64,000 nucleotides of DNA from Thiotrichaceae bacterium. GTDB taxonomy: Bacteria; Pseudomonadota; Gammaproteobacteria; Thiotrichales; Thiotrichaceae. Below the pieces are notes generated by a model. It had not been told where the DNA came from, searched no databases, and saw only the letters and a list, made by a program, of their open reading frames with translations. Below are positions 47,642 to 58,198 of the stretch, piece by piece (position 1 is the stretch's first letter; every line of letters starts with the position of its first letter). Position numbers and translations under genes: made by a program. The DNA is taken from the NCBI GenBank assembly GCA_026989335.1, contig JALSJN010000032.1, positions 1-64,000 of the forward strand, in the 5' to 3' direction.

Positions 47642-50473
47642 GTGAATAAAATATCTCTACGTGGTGCACGTACGCATAATCTTAAAAATATTGATCTTGA
47701 TTTACCTCGTGACAAGTTGATTGTCATTACAGGCTTATCGGGTTCTGGAAAGTCATCATTAGCTTTTGATACTATTTTTGCAGAAGGTCAGCGCCGTTAT
47801 GTAGAGTCACTTTCAGCTTATGCACGACAGTTCTTGTCCATGATGGAAAAGCCTGATTTAGATCATATCGAAGGCTTATCACCCGCAATATCTATTGAGC
47901 AAAAAACCACCTCTCATAACCCACGATCCACCGTAGGAACAATCACTGAAATCTACGACTACTTACGCCTACTCTATGCCAGAGCTGGTGAACCCCGCTG
48001 CCCAGAACATGGTACTGAGTTAAATGCGCAAACCGTCAGCGAGATGGTAGACCAAGTGATGGCATTGCCAGAAGGCAGTAAAATCATGTTACTGGCTCCT
48101 GTTGTGCGTAACCGTAAGGGCGAGCATGTACAACTGTTCGAAGAGCTAAAAGGGCAAGGATTTTTGCGGGTTCGTATTGACGGTTTGGTTTATGATTTAG
48201 ATGATATTCCTGAGCTTAAACTGCGTATCAAACACACCATTGAAGTGGTGGTTGACCGCTTAAAAGTGCGCGATGATTTACAACTGCGCCTAGCGGAGTC
48301 CTTTGAAACGACACTGCGCCTATCTGATGGCTTGGCAGTAGTAGCATGGATGGATGAAGATGCAGCCAAGAAAAATGATGAGCTGGTTTTTTCAGCTAAC
48401 TATGCTTGTAAGCAATGTGGTTATTCATTACAAGAACTAGAGCCGCGTTTATTCTCCTTTAATAGCCCATCTGGGGCTTGCCCAACTTGTGATGGCTTGG
48501 GGGCGGAGCAAGTGTTTGATGAGGCGCAAGTCGTATCCAAGCCACAAAATAGTTTAGCAGATGGTGCAATTCGTGGCTGGGATAAGCGTAACTTCTATTA
48601 TTTTCACATGATTACCTCATTGGCAGATCACTATGATTTTGATGTCGATACGCCTTTTCAAGACTTGCCGAAAAAAATCCAAAAAGTACTGTTGTACGGT
48701 AGTGGCAGAAAGAAAATTCATTTTACCTATGAAGGCAAAAAAGGGCAGGTCTTTCAGCGTACACATGCTTTTGAAGGGATTATTCACAATCTAGAGCGCC
48801 GCTATAAAGAAACAGATTCAAACTCAGTGCGAGAAGAAATGGTTAAATACATGACGATTCGCCACTGTACCAGCTGTGATGGACAGCGCCTAAATGAGGC
48901 CGCGCGCCATGTTTTTATCACCGACTTAAATCTATCCAGTATTACCGATATGGCGATTGGAGAATGTTTCAACTTCTTCGAAACGATTGCTTTAAAAGGC
49001 AAGCAGGCCAAAATTGCCGATAAAATTATTCGTGAAATAAAACTGCGTTTAGAATTTTTAGTCAATGTCGGATTGGATTATTTAACCTTAAGCAGAAGCT
49101 CAGAAACTTTATCAGGCGGTGAGGCGCAGCGGATTCGCCTGGCCTCACAAATAGGTGCAGGCTTAGTCGGCGTAATGTATGTGTTGGATGAGCCATCCAT
49201 CGGTTTGCATCAGCGTGATAATGATCGCTTATTAAAAACACTCAAACATTTACGTGATTTGGGTAATACGGTCATCGTGGTAGAGCATGATGAAGATGCC
49301 ATTCGCATGGCGGATTATGTGGTCGATATCGGCCCAGGTGCAGGAGAACACGGCGGTTATATCACCGCACAAGGTACACCAAAAGATATTGAGAAAGTGG
49401 CAGATTCAATGACGGGTCAGTTTTTATCCGGCAGGCGTAGAATTGAAATCCCTAAAAAACGCGTTAAGATTAATAAGAAAAAAATGCTCAAAATTATCGG
49501 TGCAACCGGTAATAACTTACAGGGCGTAACCGCAGAAATTCCTGTAGGATTAATGACCTGTATTACAGGTGTTTCTGGTTCAGGTAAATCAACCCTAATC
49601 AACGCCACACTGTATCCCAACATCGCGCATCATTTACACAACTCAGCCTTAAAAATGGCACCGCTAGAAAAAATCGAAGGCTTAGATTATTTTGATAAAG
49701 TTGTTGATGTAAACCAAAGCCCGATAGGGCGTACACCGCGCTCTAACCCTGCTACCTACACGGGCGTATTCACACCGATTAGAGAACTTTTTGCGGCAAC
49801 GGCAGAGGCACGATCGCGTGGCTATTTACCGGGACGTTTTAGTTTTAATGTCAAAGGCGGGCGCTGTGAAGCGTGTCGGGGCGACGGTGTTATTAAAGTA
49901 GAAATGCACTTCTTGCCGGATGTTTATGTCACCTGTGATGTCTGTGATGGTAAACGCTATAATCGCGAAACACTCAATGCTTTGTACAAAGGAAAAAATA
50001 TTTACGAAGTCTTAGATATGACGGTAGAAGAGGGCTTAGACTTTTTCCAAAAAATCCCTGGAATTAAACAAAAACTACAAACGCTGGTGGATGTGGGCTT
50101 GTCGTACATAACACTCGGTCAAAAAGCCACCACCATATCTGGCGGAGAAGCCCAGCGTATCAAACTGGCTAAAGAACTATCTAAGCGCAGTACAGGAAAA
50201 ACAATTTATATCCTAGATGAACCCACAACAGGTTTACATTTTCATGATGTTGATGTGCTGCTCACCGTATTGCATCGTCTGCGTGATGAAGGTAATACCA
50301 TTATCGTCATTGAGCACAACTTAGACGTGGTGAAAACAGCCGATTGGATTATAGATTTAGGCCCAGAAGGGGGCAGTGGTGGCGGTAAAATAATCGCCAC
50401 AGGTACACCAGAGGACGTTGCTAAAACTAAAGGCTCGTTTACGGGCGAGTATTTGAAGGCAATATTAAACTAG
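47642..50473 (+). CDS. uvrA: Excinuclease ABC subunit A
   Basis: '[62 protein letters not shown]', two ABC cassettes and zinc motifs; GTG start. Confidence 0.98.
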   Translation: MNKISLRGARTHNLKNIDLDLPRDKLIVITGLSGSGKSSLAFDTIFAEGQRRYVESLSAYARQFLSMMEKPDLDHIEGLSPAISIEQKTTSHNPRSTVGTITEIYDYLRLLYARAGEPRCPEHGTELNAQTVSEMVDQVMALPEGSKIMLLAPVVRNRKGEHVQLFEELKGQGFLRVRIDGLVYDLDDIPELKLRIKHTIEVVVDRLKVRDDLQLRLAESFETTLRLSDGLAVVAWMDEDAAKKNDELVFSANYACKQCGYSLQELEPRLFSFNSPSGACPTCDGLGAEQVFDEAQVVSKPQNSLADGAIRGWDKRNFYYFHMITSLADHYDFDVDTPFQDLPKKIQKVLLYGSGRKKIHFTYEGKKGQVFQRTHAFEGIIHNLERRYKETDSNSVREEMVKYMTIRHCTSCDGQRLNEAARHVFITDLNLSSITDMAIGECFNFFETIALKGKQAKIADKIIREIKLRLEFLVNVGLDYLTLSRSSETLSGGEAQRIRLASQIGAGLVGVMYVLDEPSIGLHQRDNDRLLKTLKHLRDLGNTVIVVEHDEDAIRMADYVVDIGPGAGEHGGYITAQGTPKDIEKVADSMTGQFLSGRRRIEIPKKRVKINKKKMLKIIGATGNNLQGVTAEIPVGLMTCITGVSGSGKSTLINATLYPNIAHHLHNSALKMAPLEKIEGLDYFDKVVDVNQSPIGRTPRSNPATYTGVFTPIRELFAATAEARSRGYLPGRFSFNVKGGRCEACRGDGVIKVEMHFLPDVYVTCDVCDGKRYNRETLNALYKGKNIYEVLDMTVEEGLDFFQKIPGIKQKLQTLVDVGLSYITLGQKATTISGGEAQRIKLAKELSKRSTGKTIYILDEPTTGLHFHDVDVLLTVLHRLRDEGNTIIVIEHNLDVVKTADWIIDLGPEGGSGGGKIIATGTPEDVAKTKGSFTGEYLKAILN

Positions 50474-50640
50474 ATTTTATTACAGAATACTTACCTTAGA
50501 TTGGGCTGTTTTCCATCTGCTATCACAGATGGCAAGCTCACTCAACACACGCTAAGCCCTAGTATCGCCTTAGCAGGGGAGCTAGTACTAAGTTTTGGCA
50601 TAATCGAGTTATCCATTTTTGACAACAAATGGTAAGCTCG

Positions 50641-52227
50641 CTAAAAAAATCGCTTCAAAGCGCGATACTTCGGCGCTTTATTATCAGGTTCATTAATATA
50701 TTCTTTAACCCCCCAGCAGCCATAAAACTGGCAGGTTCTGGGTGCGGAGAATGCAACAAACAACGAGCCACCAGTAATTCGATCCCAGTTTTGTAAAAAC
50801 TCGACGTAGAATTGTTCCATAGTGCGTACACGGTTTGCGCCGATTAAATATTGATTGGGCATACTTTTGGTGGAGCGGGCTTTAGGATCAGTCAGATGTT
50901 GCCCGCCTTCGTAGGCGATTAGCTTTACCTTGTATTTTTTGGCGTATTCCATTTGCTGGTCAATCATTTTGTAAACATTGTTCATCGAATACGGGTTCTT
51001 TTTATCATCTTTCATTAATGCAAATACGCTGGGTACGCTGTTAACAAAACCAAGCGCTTTGGCATGCACGAAAAAGTACGGCGCTATCGCCATTGCATCT
51101 ACGTGCTGGTAAGCATTTTTATGCTCCATTACCACGGGGGTCATATAGCGGTTAGCTGACCATACGCCCATAACCCGCACTAATCGCTGCTTACCACCGA
51201 AGGCTTGTTCAAATATTTTAAAAATTTCTACAGCACGTTGTGAATAGTATTTATAACCCGCCTGATTCGGGTCTTTATCTAACCCTAGTTTATGCCCCAT
51301 TTGCTTGCTGTAGTGGGTTTGCATAAACACCGTATTCCACGTTTCATTAGTGTATTCGATATAGGCTTTTAGATTAGGTCGCAAGTGTTGACGTAAATAA
51401 CGCGCGTATTGCTGCACATAATTATTATCAGCCGCATGTGGGATGTTAAACCACGCATCACGGTTGAGTACATTCGCCAGCTTAACCATAACCTCCAGCG
51501 GAGCACCACGAACGCCTTCTTTTCCCGCCCATGTGGCTTTGCTCATTTGATTCATCTGATTCCAACGGCGAATCGGGTTACGCGTAATGCCGGCTAAATT
51601 CATCATGCGTATAACTTTAAAGTCTTTCATGAACTTTAAATAGTCAGGGTTAAAGACGATACGCTCATGGTACTTCTCAAATGATTGATAATTGCCACGG
51701 CACAGGTTTGCCCCATTGACACGTTTAAAAGGGTTGTTGGCGCAAATACCACCGGGGAGTAGCACGCGGATATTACGTAAATAATTGCGTGGCTCCGAGC
51801 GTTTGATAATTAGCGCCACTTGCATAAACCTATCCCCACCGGAGCGAATATCAATCACATCTTTACCCGATGATGAGCTAATGACTTTGACATCATGACC
51901 CTTGCTTTCATAAGCCAGCTGACCTTCACCATCATAAAGCACCGTATATTGCCCTTCTGGAAGCGTGCCCTGTGGTAGCCAATGGATTAGATAAGTACCC
52001 GCTTTACCACCGTGTAAATCACGCGGCCAACCGTCTTTATCATAAACCACATTGCCGCTGGTAAGCTTTTTAGCTTCTTTAAATGGCATCGCCATTTTGA
52101 ATACATTAACAAACGGCACACTAGAATCAACATGCTGAATTTCATTGGTGTTGATGCCTATGGGTGGGCGCGCTTGGACGGTGATGCTTACGACTAATAA
52201 CAGCACCAAACTGATAATTTTCTGCAT
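50641..52227 (-). CDS. Secreted putative glycoside-hydrolase/cellulose-binding-like protein
   Basis: Signal peptide MQKIISLVLLLVVSITVQA; 'IRMMNLAGITRNPIRRWNQ', 'NIPHAADNNYVQQYARYLRQHLRPNLKAYIEYTNETWN'. Start moved to internal Met. Confidence 0.65.
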   Translation of the reverse strand: MQKIISLVLLLVVSITVQARPPIGINTNEIQHVDSSVPFVNVFKMAMPFKEAKKLTSGNVVYDKDGWPRDLHGGKAGTYLIHWLPQGTLPEGQYTVLYDGEGQLAYESKGHDVKVISSSSGKDVIDIRSGGDRFMQVALIIKRSEPRNYLRNIRVLLPGGICANNPFKRVNGANLCRGNYQSFEKYHERIVFNPDYLKFMKDFKVIRMMNLAGITRNPIRRWNQMNQMSKATWAGKEGVRGAPLEVMVKLANVLNRDAWFNIPHAADNNYVQQYARYLRQHLRPNLKAYIEYTNETWNTVFMQTHYSKQMGHKLGLDKDPNQAGYKYYSQRAVEIFKIFEQAFGGKQRLVRVMGVWSANRYMTPVVMEHKNAYQHVDAMAIAPYFFVHAKALGFVNSVPSVFALMKDDKKNPYSMNNVYKMIDQQMEYAKKYKVKLIAYEGGQHLTDPKARSTKSMPNQYLIGANRVRTMEQFYVEFLQNWDRITGGSLFVAFSAPRTCQFYGCWGVKEYINEPDNKAPKYRALKRFF

Positions 52228-52344
52228 GATTTCCCCTTGTTTTTTTACCATGAAGCGCATGAAGTTCATGAAGAAAAACAAGGCTTGTAGCAAGTAATAC
52301 TTAGTACCTATTTTTCTTTATTAGTTCTACTTTTAGCCAATGTT

Positions 52345-52968
52345 TTATACGATATCCAAAATCTTTCGCAAGTCTTTCACATCAACACTATGCGTAGCAG
52401 CTTTTTTTAAAATTGGTTTTGCGCAAAAAGCGATGCGGGTATCAGCCTGCGCAAACATGCTTAAATCATTCGCACCATCGCCGACGACTAAAGTATCTTC
52501 CCGACCCACATTAAGTAAGGATTGCAAGCGTGTGATCAGTTCACCTTTGGCATCTGAATGCATCATTTCGCCACCGACAGCACCTGTTAAAAACCCATCT
52601 CCAACATGCAAAAAATTGGCAAAATCAGCATCAATACCCAGCTTTTTACAGGCAGGCTGCGTGGCATCACGAAAACCACCAGAGAAGCACACCACCGTAT
52701 AACCACGCTCTTTTAAGCCAGCGACAACCTCAGCCGCACCTGGCATCATTGGTAGCTTTGCACACAGTTCGGTAACTTTTGAATAAGGCAAACCTTTTAG
52801 CAAAGCAACCCGCTCAACCAGCGAGGTGTAAAAGTCTAACTCCCCGCGCATAGCACGCTCAGTAACTGCTACGACTTGCTCTTTAAAGCCCAGTTCATCA
52901 GCAAAAAAGTCGATGGTCTCACCATCCATTAAGGTTGAGTCAAAATCAAAAACGGCTAGTTTGCTCAT
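52345..52968 (-). CDS. serB: Phosphoserine phosphatase
   Basis: HAD motifs 'VFDFDSTLMDGETID', 'CFSGGFRDATQPACKKLGID', 'VVGDGANDLSMFAQA'. Confidence 0.92.
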   Translation of the reverse strand: MSKLAVFDFDSTLMDGETIDFFADELGFKEQVVAVTERAMRGELDFYTSLVERVALLKGLPYSKVTELCAKLPMMPGAAEVVAGLKERGYTVVCFSGGFRDATQPACKKLGIDADFANFLHVGDGFLTGAVGGEMMHSDAKGELITRLQSLLNVGREDTLVVGDGANDLSMFAQADTRIAFCAKPILKKAATHSVDVKDLRKILDIV

Positions 52969-53156
52969 CTACGCTCTCGTCTTTTTAATAAAGTTTATAT
53001 TATATACGATTGCTACTTGGCTTTATAAGCTATATACAGCTTGTATTATCAAAGAGGTTCTTAACTGAAAGATTTCTAGTAAGAGGTTACTAATTTTAGA
53101 GGGGCGATTTTATGTTATATTATTGAATATAATGATGATTCAAGGCTCTTAAGATA

Positions 53157-53687
53157 ATGGATGCAAAAAATATTACACTAACACCCTCGGTACCACATAT
53201 TACCAACCATGAATATTTTGACCACTTTGATAATACCCATGAGGTTCACGCACTGCTAAAAGCTAGAAAGTACCAAGAGGCTCTACCTAAAATTAAAGCA
53301 CTTTGTGAAGAAGCAAAAGATATGGACTTTGAACTAAACAAGGGCGGTTACACTAGAAATATTTTATCTAAAAAAGATGGGTATTGGCTATCCTTTTTAA
53401 AGTGGGATAAAGGTGTCACAACTCCTGCGCATGGTCACCCTGCTCAAGCGTTTGTTTACACGGTTAAAGGCAGCATTGCAGTAACTAATTACCGCCATGA
53501 TGATGAGGATTTCATTGAGTCCGTTAGCAGTGATGAGCAAGGCGAAGGAGAGTTTTTCTATAGCCATGGCGATACCAATAAATTTGATAATGCCGTACAC
53601 CAAATTTCAACACAAGAAGAATGTATAACATTACACTTCTATTCTGATGACCCTAGAAAGGGAAAAATGTATAAAGAAAAAGCTTAA
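53157..53687 (+). CDS. Cysteine dioxygenase-like cupin
   Basis: 'GGYTRNILSKKDGYWLSFLKWDKGVTTPAHGHPAQAFVYTVKGSIAVTNY', 'NAVHQISTQEECITLHFYSDDP'. Confidence 0.75.
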   Translation: MDAKNITLTPSVPHITNHEYFDHFDNTHEVHALLKARKYQEALPKIKALCEEAKDMDFELNKGGYTRNILSKKDGYWLSFLKWDKGVTTPAHGHPAQAFVYTVKGSIAVTNYRHDDEDFIESVSSDEQGEGEFFYSHGDTNKFDNAVHQISTQEECITLHFYSDDPRKGKMYKEKA

Positions 53688-53694
53688 GTTTTTT

Positions 53695-53751
53695 CTGATC
53701 AGTAAAATTTCATCCGATTTTTCTTTCGTCACTGACTCGCGCAAAGCTCTC
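53695..53751. repeat. MITE-like repeat, copy D (3' fragment)
   Basis: GATCAGTAAAATTTCATCCGATTTTTCTTTCGTCACTGACTCGCGCAAAGCTCTC matches the right half of copies A and E. Confidence 0.8.
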
Positions 53752-53760
53752 AAAGCTAGA

Positions 53761-55137
53761 TTATTTTTTATTCTCCACAAAATCCTCTATAACTTTAAAA
53801 AACGCGAGTGTATCTTCGGTATTATTACTGGTATTAACTGTTACCGAACGTATAAAAGTTGTATCACCCTGCGCACCATAACCCACCATGATTTTTTGTT
53901 GCTCATAAAGCTCTGTGCATAACTTTACGGGGTCTATATCTTTATAGTTAAAACATACGGTGACGGAAGGTGTTTTACTGTAAACGGTATAATCAGGGTG
54001 CTTTTCAATATAGTCATGCGCGACTTTTGATTGCTCAAACTGATAATCAACAATCTCTTCCAAGCCTTTAGTGCCAACTGATTTCCATAGCGTCCAAAAT
54101 TTTAAAGCATCATTTCTACGCCCACACTGTAAAGACATTTTCCCCAAATTATAATCATCGCTATGCCCTTGGTATAAATAATCAGCATCATTGCTAAATG
54201 ACTGATACAAATACTTTTTATCGCGTGCGAAGATCATGCTGCTACTTAAAGGTACGCCTAACATCTTGTGTGCGTTAAACGCAAACGAGTCTGACTTTTC
54301 AATACCCCCCAACAAATATTTATACCTTTCACTAAACATTGCGGCACCACCTAACGCACCATCAACATGCAACCAAAGATTGTACTTATTACAAATAACA
54401 GATAAATTATCAATAGGATCATAGGTTCCTAAAACGGTTGTACCTGCTGTAGCATTAACAAAAAATGGACTTAAGCCCTTTTCTAAATCCGCCTTAATTT
54501 GTTGTTCAAGTGCATCCAGCTTTATTTTTCCATCACTGTCGGCAGGTATATAACGTACATTGTCACGCCCGATACCCGCAAAAGAAGCATTTTTAGCCAT
54601 TGAGTAATGTGACTCTTCGGAAGAATAAGCAATTAAGGTTTGCCGTACACCTTTATGACTAATCTCAGTATCGAACTTATCGCGTGCCATAAGCAACGCC
54701 ATAAAATTAGCCATTGAGCCACCTGTGGGAAAGGTTCCACCACTCTCTTCACTATAGCCAATTTTTGAACAAATCTGCCGAATAATCTCACGCTCCACAC
54801 AGATTTGTGGCCCACCAACCTTGTAAGTGTACATACTATTGTTTAGCACAACTGCCAGTAAATCACCCAAAACAGCACGGCCTTTTCGGCCCGCAAATAG
54901 TTGGTTAAAAAAACGGTTGCTAGATGTTTTGGGTGTTTTTAGCACCAATGCTTTTAGGTTTTCATTAAAAGCATCATCAGGCATTGGCTCATCACGAAGA
55001 CCGATATCAAGTTGTTTAAAGATGTCTTCTGGCTCTCCAGCTTCAGTCATTGGATGATCTATTTCATCTTGCAGCAACGCATCAAAAATATGATTAAAGG
55101 TTGCTATATCTTGCTTTATATTTGTCTCTGTACTCAT
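53761..55137 (-). CDS. PLP-dependent group II decarboxylase (cysteine sulfinate/glutamate decarboxylase-like)
   Basis: 'FPTGGSMANFMALLMARDKF', 'FFVNATAGTTVLGTYDPIDNLSVICNKYNLWLHVDGALGGAAMFS', 'SFAFNAHKMLGVPL', 'LQCGRRNDALKFWTLWKSVG'. Start moved to internal Met. Confidence 0.88.
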   Translation of the reverse strand: MSTETNIKQDIATFNHIFDALLQDEIDHPMTEAGEPEDIFKQLDIGLRDEPMPDDAFNENLKALVLKTPKTSSNRFFNQLFAGRKGRAVLGDLLAVVLNNSMYTYKVGGPQICVEREIIRQICSKIGYSEESGGTFPTGGSMANFMALLMARDKFDTEISHKGVRQTLIAYSSEESHYSMAKNASFAGIGRDNVRYIPADSDGKIKLDALEQQIKADLEKGLSPFFVNATAGTTVLGTYDPIDNLSVICNKYNLWLHVDGALGGAAMFSERYKYLLGGIEKSDSFAFNAHKMLGVPLSSSMIFARDKKYLYQSFSNDADYLYQGHSDDYNLGKMSLQCGRRNDALKFWTLWKSVGTKGLEEIVDYQFEQSKVAHDYIEKHPDYTVYSKTPSVTVCFNYKDIDPVKLCTELYEQQKIMVGYGAQGDTTFIRSVTVNTSNNTEDTLAFFKVIEDFVENKK

Positions 55138-55184
55138 TAATTTTCTTTTGTTATTTGTATTCTCATTACTTATATTATTTTGAT

Positions 55185-56324
55185 TTACCAAGGGCTATTG
55201 CTTAATTTTCCAGAGCATTCAAATTTTCTATATCTTTTAGGTATCTGGTAGGTTTTTAATTTACCTAATTTAAGTGCTTCGATATTTTGAATCATTTTTA
55301 CTTTAAATTCTTCTAATTTTTCTAGTTGTGTGTTGCACTTGGTAATTGCCTGCTTATAACCGTTCTCCTTAAGAAAACGCCATTCTTTACCTTGAAGTAT
55401 AAATGATTTTTTAGAGCCATCTTCTAATTTAGTAGACCTTATATAAGGTTTAATAGTGTAAGCATCAATAGACATAGGAAAGTTAAACTTTACATTGTCA
55501 CTACGAATTGGAATAAAAATATTATTAAAAGTGAAAGTACGTTGTTCATTTGGTTTTATTTTTTTTATGTCAAATGTAGCATACCCCTGTGTTCCTTTGA
55601 CTAATGGATCGCTTTTGACAGAAACATCCATACCTACCTCTGGCGGCATGATGTTTTTATCAAATAAGTTTTTAACAGTAACAGAAACACTTCCAATAAC
55701 AGTATGGTTGGTCTTATTATATTTTAACTTTGAAAAATCAACACTTTTGATATAGTTTTTTCCTTCAGCCCTCAACTTATTTGATTTTTCTTTAAGCTCC
55801 TCTTTTAATTTTTCTAAGTTAACAATGCTTTTATTAATTTTTTCTTTTTCTTGTTCTAGCTTAGAAAACTCACTCTCAGATTGACTTATTGCTTCAAGTT
55901 TTAATTTTTCATTAGCTTCTTTTTCTGTTTTTGTTGCTGAATCAATGCTTTTAGCTAAAAAATTAATAAAGTCTTGCCTATTTTTACCATCTAGACGTCC
56001 ATTAGATTGGATAATTAAATCACCTATGATTTTTGATAGTTGGGTATTCTTTGGAGATTCTTGGTTACTAGCAATTAAATATTCAGCATCTCTTTTTGAA
56101 GATGATATTTCACTTAATTTAATAGCACCTGGGCTATCGTGAGTTGCCATTAACAAAAGGCCTGTTCCAACTTTTCGTCGATCTCCCTCGCTTAAGTCCT
56201 TAATCATATTTTTGAAAGTAGTTTGAAAAGTATCAGCATTCTTAGCATTAAGGCTTGAATCGCCACATCCTGTTATAAACAGTGAGAAGAGTACAAATAT
56301 TGCTAATTTGGTTAAAATATTCAT
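55185..56324 (-). CDS. Hypothetical lipoprotein (DUF6694-like N-terminus, coiled coil)
   Basis: 'MNILTKLAIFVLFSLFITGCGDSSLNAKNADTFQTTFKNMIKDLSEGDRRKV'; central coiled coil. Confidence 0.6.
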   Translation of the reverse strand: MNILTKLAIFVLFSLFITGCGDSSLNAKNADTFQTTFKNMIKDLSEGDRRKVGTGLLLMATHDSPGAIKLSEISSSKRDAEYLIASNQESPKNTQLSKIIGDLIIQSNGRLDGKNRQDFINFLAKSIDSATKTEKEANEKLKLEAISQSESEFSKLEQEKEKINKSIVNLEKLKEELKEKSNKLRAEGKNYIKSVDFSKLKYNKTNHTVIGSVSVTVKNLFDKNIMPPEVGMDVSVKSDPLVKGTQGYATFDIKKIKPNEQRTFTFNNIFIPIRSDNVKFNFPMSIDAYTIKPYIRSTKLEDGSKKSFILQGKEWRFLKENGYKQAITKCNTQLEKLEEFKVKMIQNIEALKLGKLKTYQIPKRYRKFECSGKLSNSPW

Positions 56325-56484
56325 TTTTTTACTCTGGTAGATTCGCAATTAATACAACAGTCTTAGTTGACACTAAAGTGGGATATTATTCCATTTATGG
56401 ATAGTAATCCATAATTTCAACTTTCTCATAAGGTATTTACTAATTTCTACCTAGATAGTCCAAAGCCACTCGATTGACACGCTA

Positions 56485-56715
56485 TTATAACCAGCTATCA
56501 ATCTTCACCTTATCAGGGATTCCGCCAGCATGTACTACGGCTTCATCAATGACCACACCGGGTGTTGACATAACGCCATAGCCCATGATTTGCGCCATGT
56601 CTTCGACTTTTTCGATCTGCACATCAACACCTTTGGCTTTGGCGGCTTCGCTGATGAGTTTGGCGGTATTTTCACAATTTGCGCAGCCACTGCCTAATAC
56701 TTTTATAACTTTCAT
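56485..56715 (-). CDS. Small thioredoxin-family protein (redox-active disulfide)
   Basis: 'MKVIKVLGSGCANCENTAKLISEAAKAKGVDVQIEKVEDMAQIMGYGVMSTPGVVIDEAVVHAGG'. Confidence 0.9.
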   Translation of the reverse strand: MKVIKVLGSGCANCENTAKLISEAAKAKGVDVQIEKVEDMAQIMGYGVMSTPGVVIDEAVVHAGGIPDKVKIDSWL

Positions 56716-56755
56716 AATTTATATTCCTTCTAAGATTTTTTGTAAAAACAAGTAA

Positions 56756-57094
56756 TTAACAACACGATTGACCGCTAGGCGTACTTGAGCAGCAGCTTTC
56801 TTCTTTTGCTTCCTGTTTCGTTTCTGTGGTAGATGATCCACAACAGCCTTTTGAGGCTTCGTTGGCAATGGCTAGGCTTGCCTTTTCATCAAAAGCCGCA
56901 TCTATTTTTTCGGCGGCTTCATCACGAATATGTCGGGCAATTTCAATTGCGGTGTTGATTTGTGATTCAGGGATTCCCATGTGGCGTAACTTATCAAGCT
57001 GACACATGCCCATTGCGGGGTGTTTTGCGGCAATCCCTGAAGCCAATGAAATCAGTGCAACGATGGATGAATGTAATTGTGGATCATTTGACAT
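56756..57094 (-). CDS. Small helical (AhpD/carboxymuconolactone-decarboxylase-like?) protein with Cys-rich C-terminal tail
   Basis: 'GIPESQINTAIEIARHIRDEAAEKIDAAF' then 'KGCCGSSTTETKQEAKEESCCSSTPSGQSCC'. Confidence 0.6.
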   Translation of the reverse strand: MSNDPQLHSSIVALISLASGIAAKHPAMGMCQLDKLRHMGIPESQINTAIEIARHIRDEAAEKIDAAFDEKASLAIANEASKGCCGSSTTETKQEAKEESCCSSTPSGQSCC

Positions 57095-57139
57095 GGTGGA
57101 TAAAACTCCTCTCTATTTTCTTGATTCGATTGGCCTAGT

Positions 57140-58096
57140 TTACAACGCTAAAAAGTTAAACGCCCAGCCGACAAGGGTAAATGACACAGCCAATACCGAG
57201 GCATAAATAGCCAAGGCAGGCCATTGAATCACTTTGCGTAAAATTAACATCTCTGGGAGTGAAAGTGCGGCGATGCTCATCATAAATGCCAGCGTTGTAC
57301 CAATTGCAACACCTTTGCTCATCATAGCTTCCGCGATAGGTATAACACCCGTTGCATTTGAATACAAAGGTACGCCCATTAATACCGCCAAGGGTGTGGC
57401 TAGCCAGTTATCCCCACCGAGGTTTTCAACCACCCATGCCTCTGGCACAAAGCCATGAAAAGCTGCACCAACGGCGATGCCGATAACTACCCACTTCCAA
57501 ATACGTTTAACAATTTCTTTGACCTCGCCCCAAGCATAGCGGTGTCTGCCAAGCAATGATGTATCTTCTTCGATTTGCGCCATTTCACCCATCTGGATTT
57601 TCCAGACGTATTCTTCGACCCACTTTTCGGGCTTGAACATTTCCATAATCACACCGCCAACATAAGCAACAAAAAGCCCTGCCATCACATAAAACGCCGT
57701 CAGCTTCCAACCCAACACACCCACTAATATCACCACAGCAACTTCATTGATCATCGGGCTAGCAATTAAAAAGGAAAACGTTACCCCCAGTGGTATCCCA
57801 GCTTCTACAAAACCAATAAATAAAGGCACCGATGAACATGAGCAAAAAGGCGTAACTGCACCGAGTAAAATAGCCAAGGTCCGTGCCAACCATTTCGGCT
57901 TGCCGCGTACATAAGCTCTAACTTTTTCAGGGGTAAGCAAGGCTCGAAGCAAGCCCATTAAATAAATAATCAGCACCAACATAAGAAATATTTTGCTGAT
58001 ATCCATGACAAAAAACTGCACCGCGGCGCCTAGCTTTGTCGATGCATCAAGCCCTAACCATTGATAGGCGATGAGATTTCCGAGTTGTTCAAACAT
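57140..58096 (-). CDS. ArsP/DUF318-type permease
   Basis: 'GAVTPFCSCSSVPLFIGFVEAGIPLGVTFSFLIASPMINEVAVVILVGVLG', 'GVPLYSNATGVIPIAEAMMSKGVAIGTTLAFMMSIAALSLPE'. Confidence 0.92.
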   Translation of the reverse strand: MFEQLGNLIAYQWLGLDASTKLGAAVQFFVMDISKIFLMLVLIIYLMGLLRALLTPEKVRAYVRGKPKWLARTLAILLGAVTPFCSCSSVPLFIGFVEAGIPLGVTFSFLIASPMINEVAVVILVGVLGWKLTAFYVMAGLFVAYVGGVIMEMFKPEKWVEEYVWKIQMGEMAQIEEDTSLLGRHRYAWGEVKEIVKRIWKWVVIGIAVGAAFHGFVPEAWVVENLGGDNWLATPLAVLMGVPLYSNATGVIPIAEAMMSKGVAIGTTLAFMMSIAALSLPEMLILRKVIQWPALAIYASVLAVSFTLVGWAFNFLAL

Positions 58097-58140
58097 GGTT
58101 TTGGATCTGATTTAAGGTGGGATTTATTATATTCACAAAA

Positions 58141-58152
58141 ACATATATATGT
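58141..58152. promoter_or_regulatory. Candidate ArsR operator, perfect 12-bp palindrome
   Basis: ACATATATATGT between divergent permease (58096) and arsR-like gene (58199). Confidence 0.5.
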
Positions 58153-58198
58153 CAAAACGAATGTACTATTGTTTTTTTTCTCGTGCTAAAATACAGCC

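Noticed and set aside
53647-53922. ORF 91 aa overlapping the CDO gene end and decarboxylase gene
   Set aside because: Composed of the end of CDO in another frame, a MITE fragment and antisense decarboxylase sequence; spurious.
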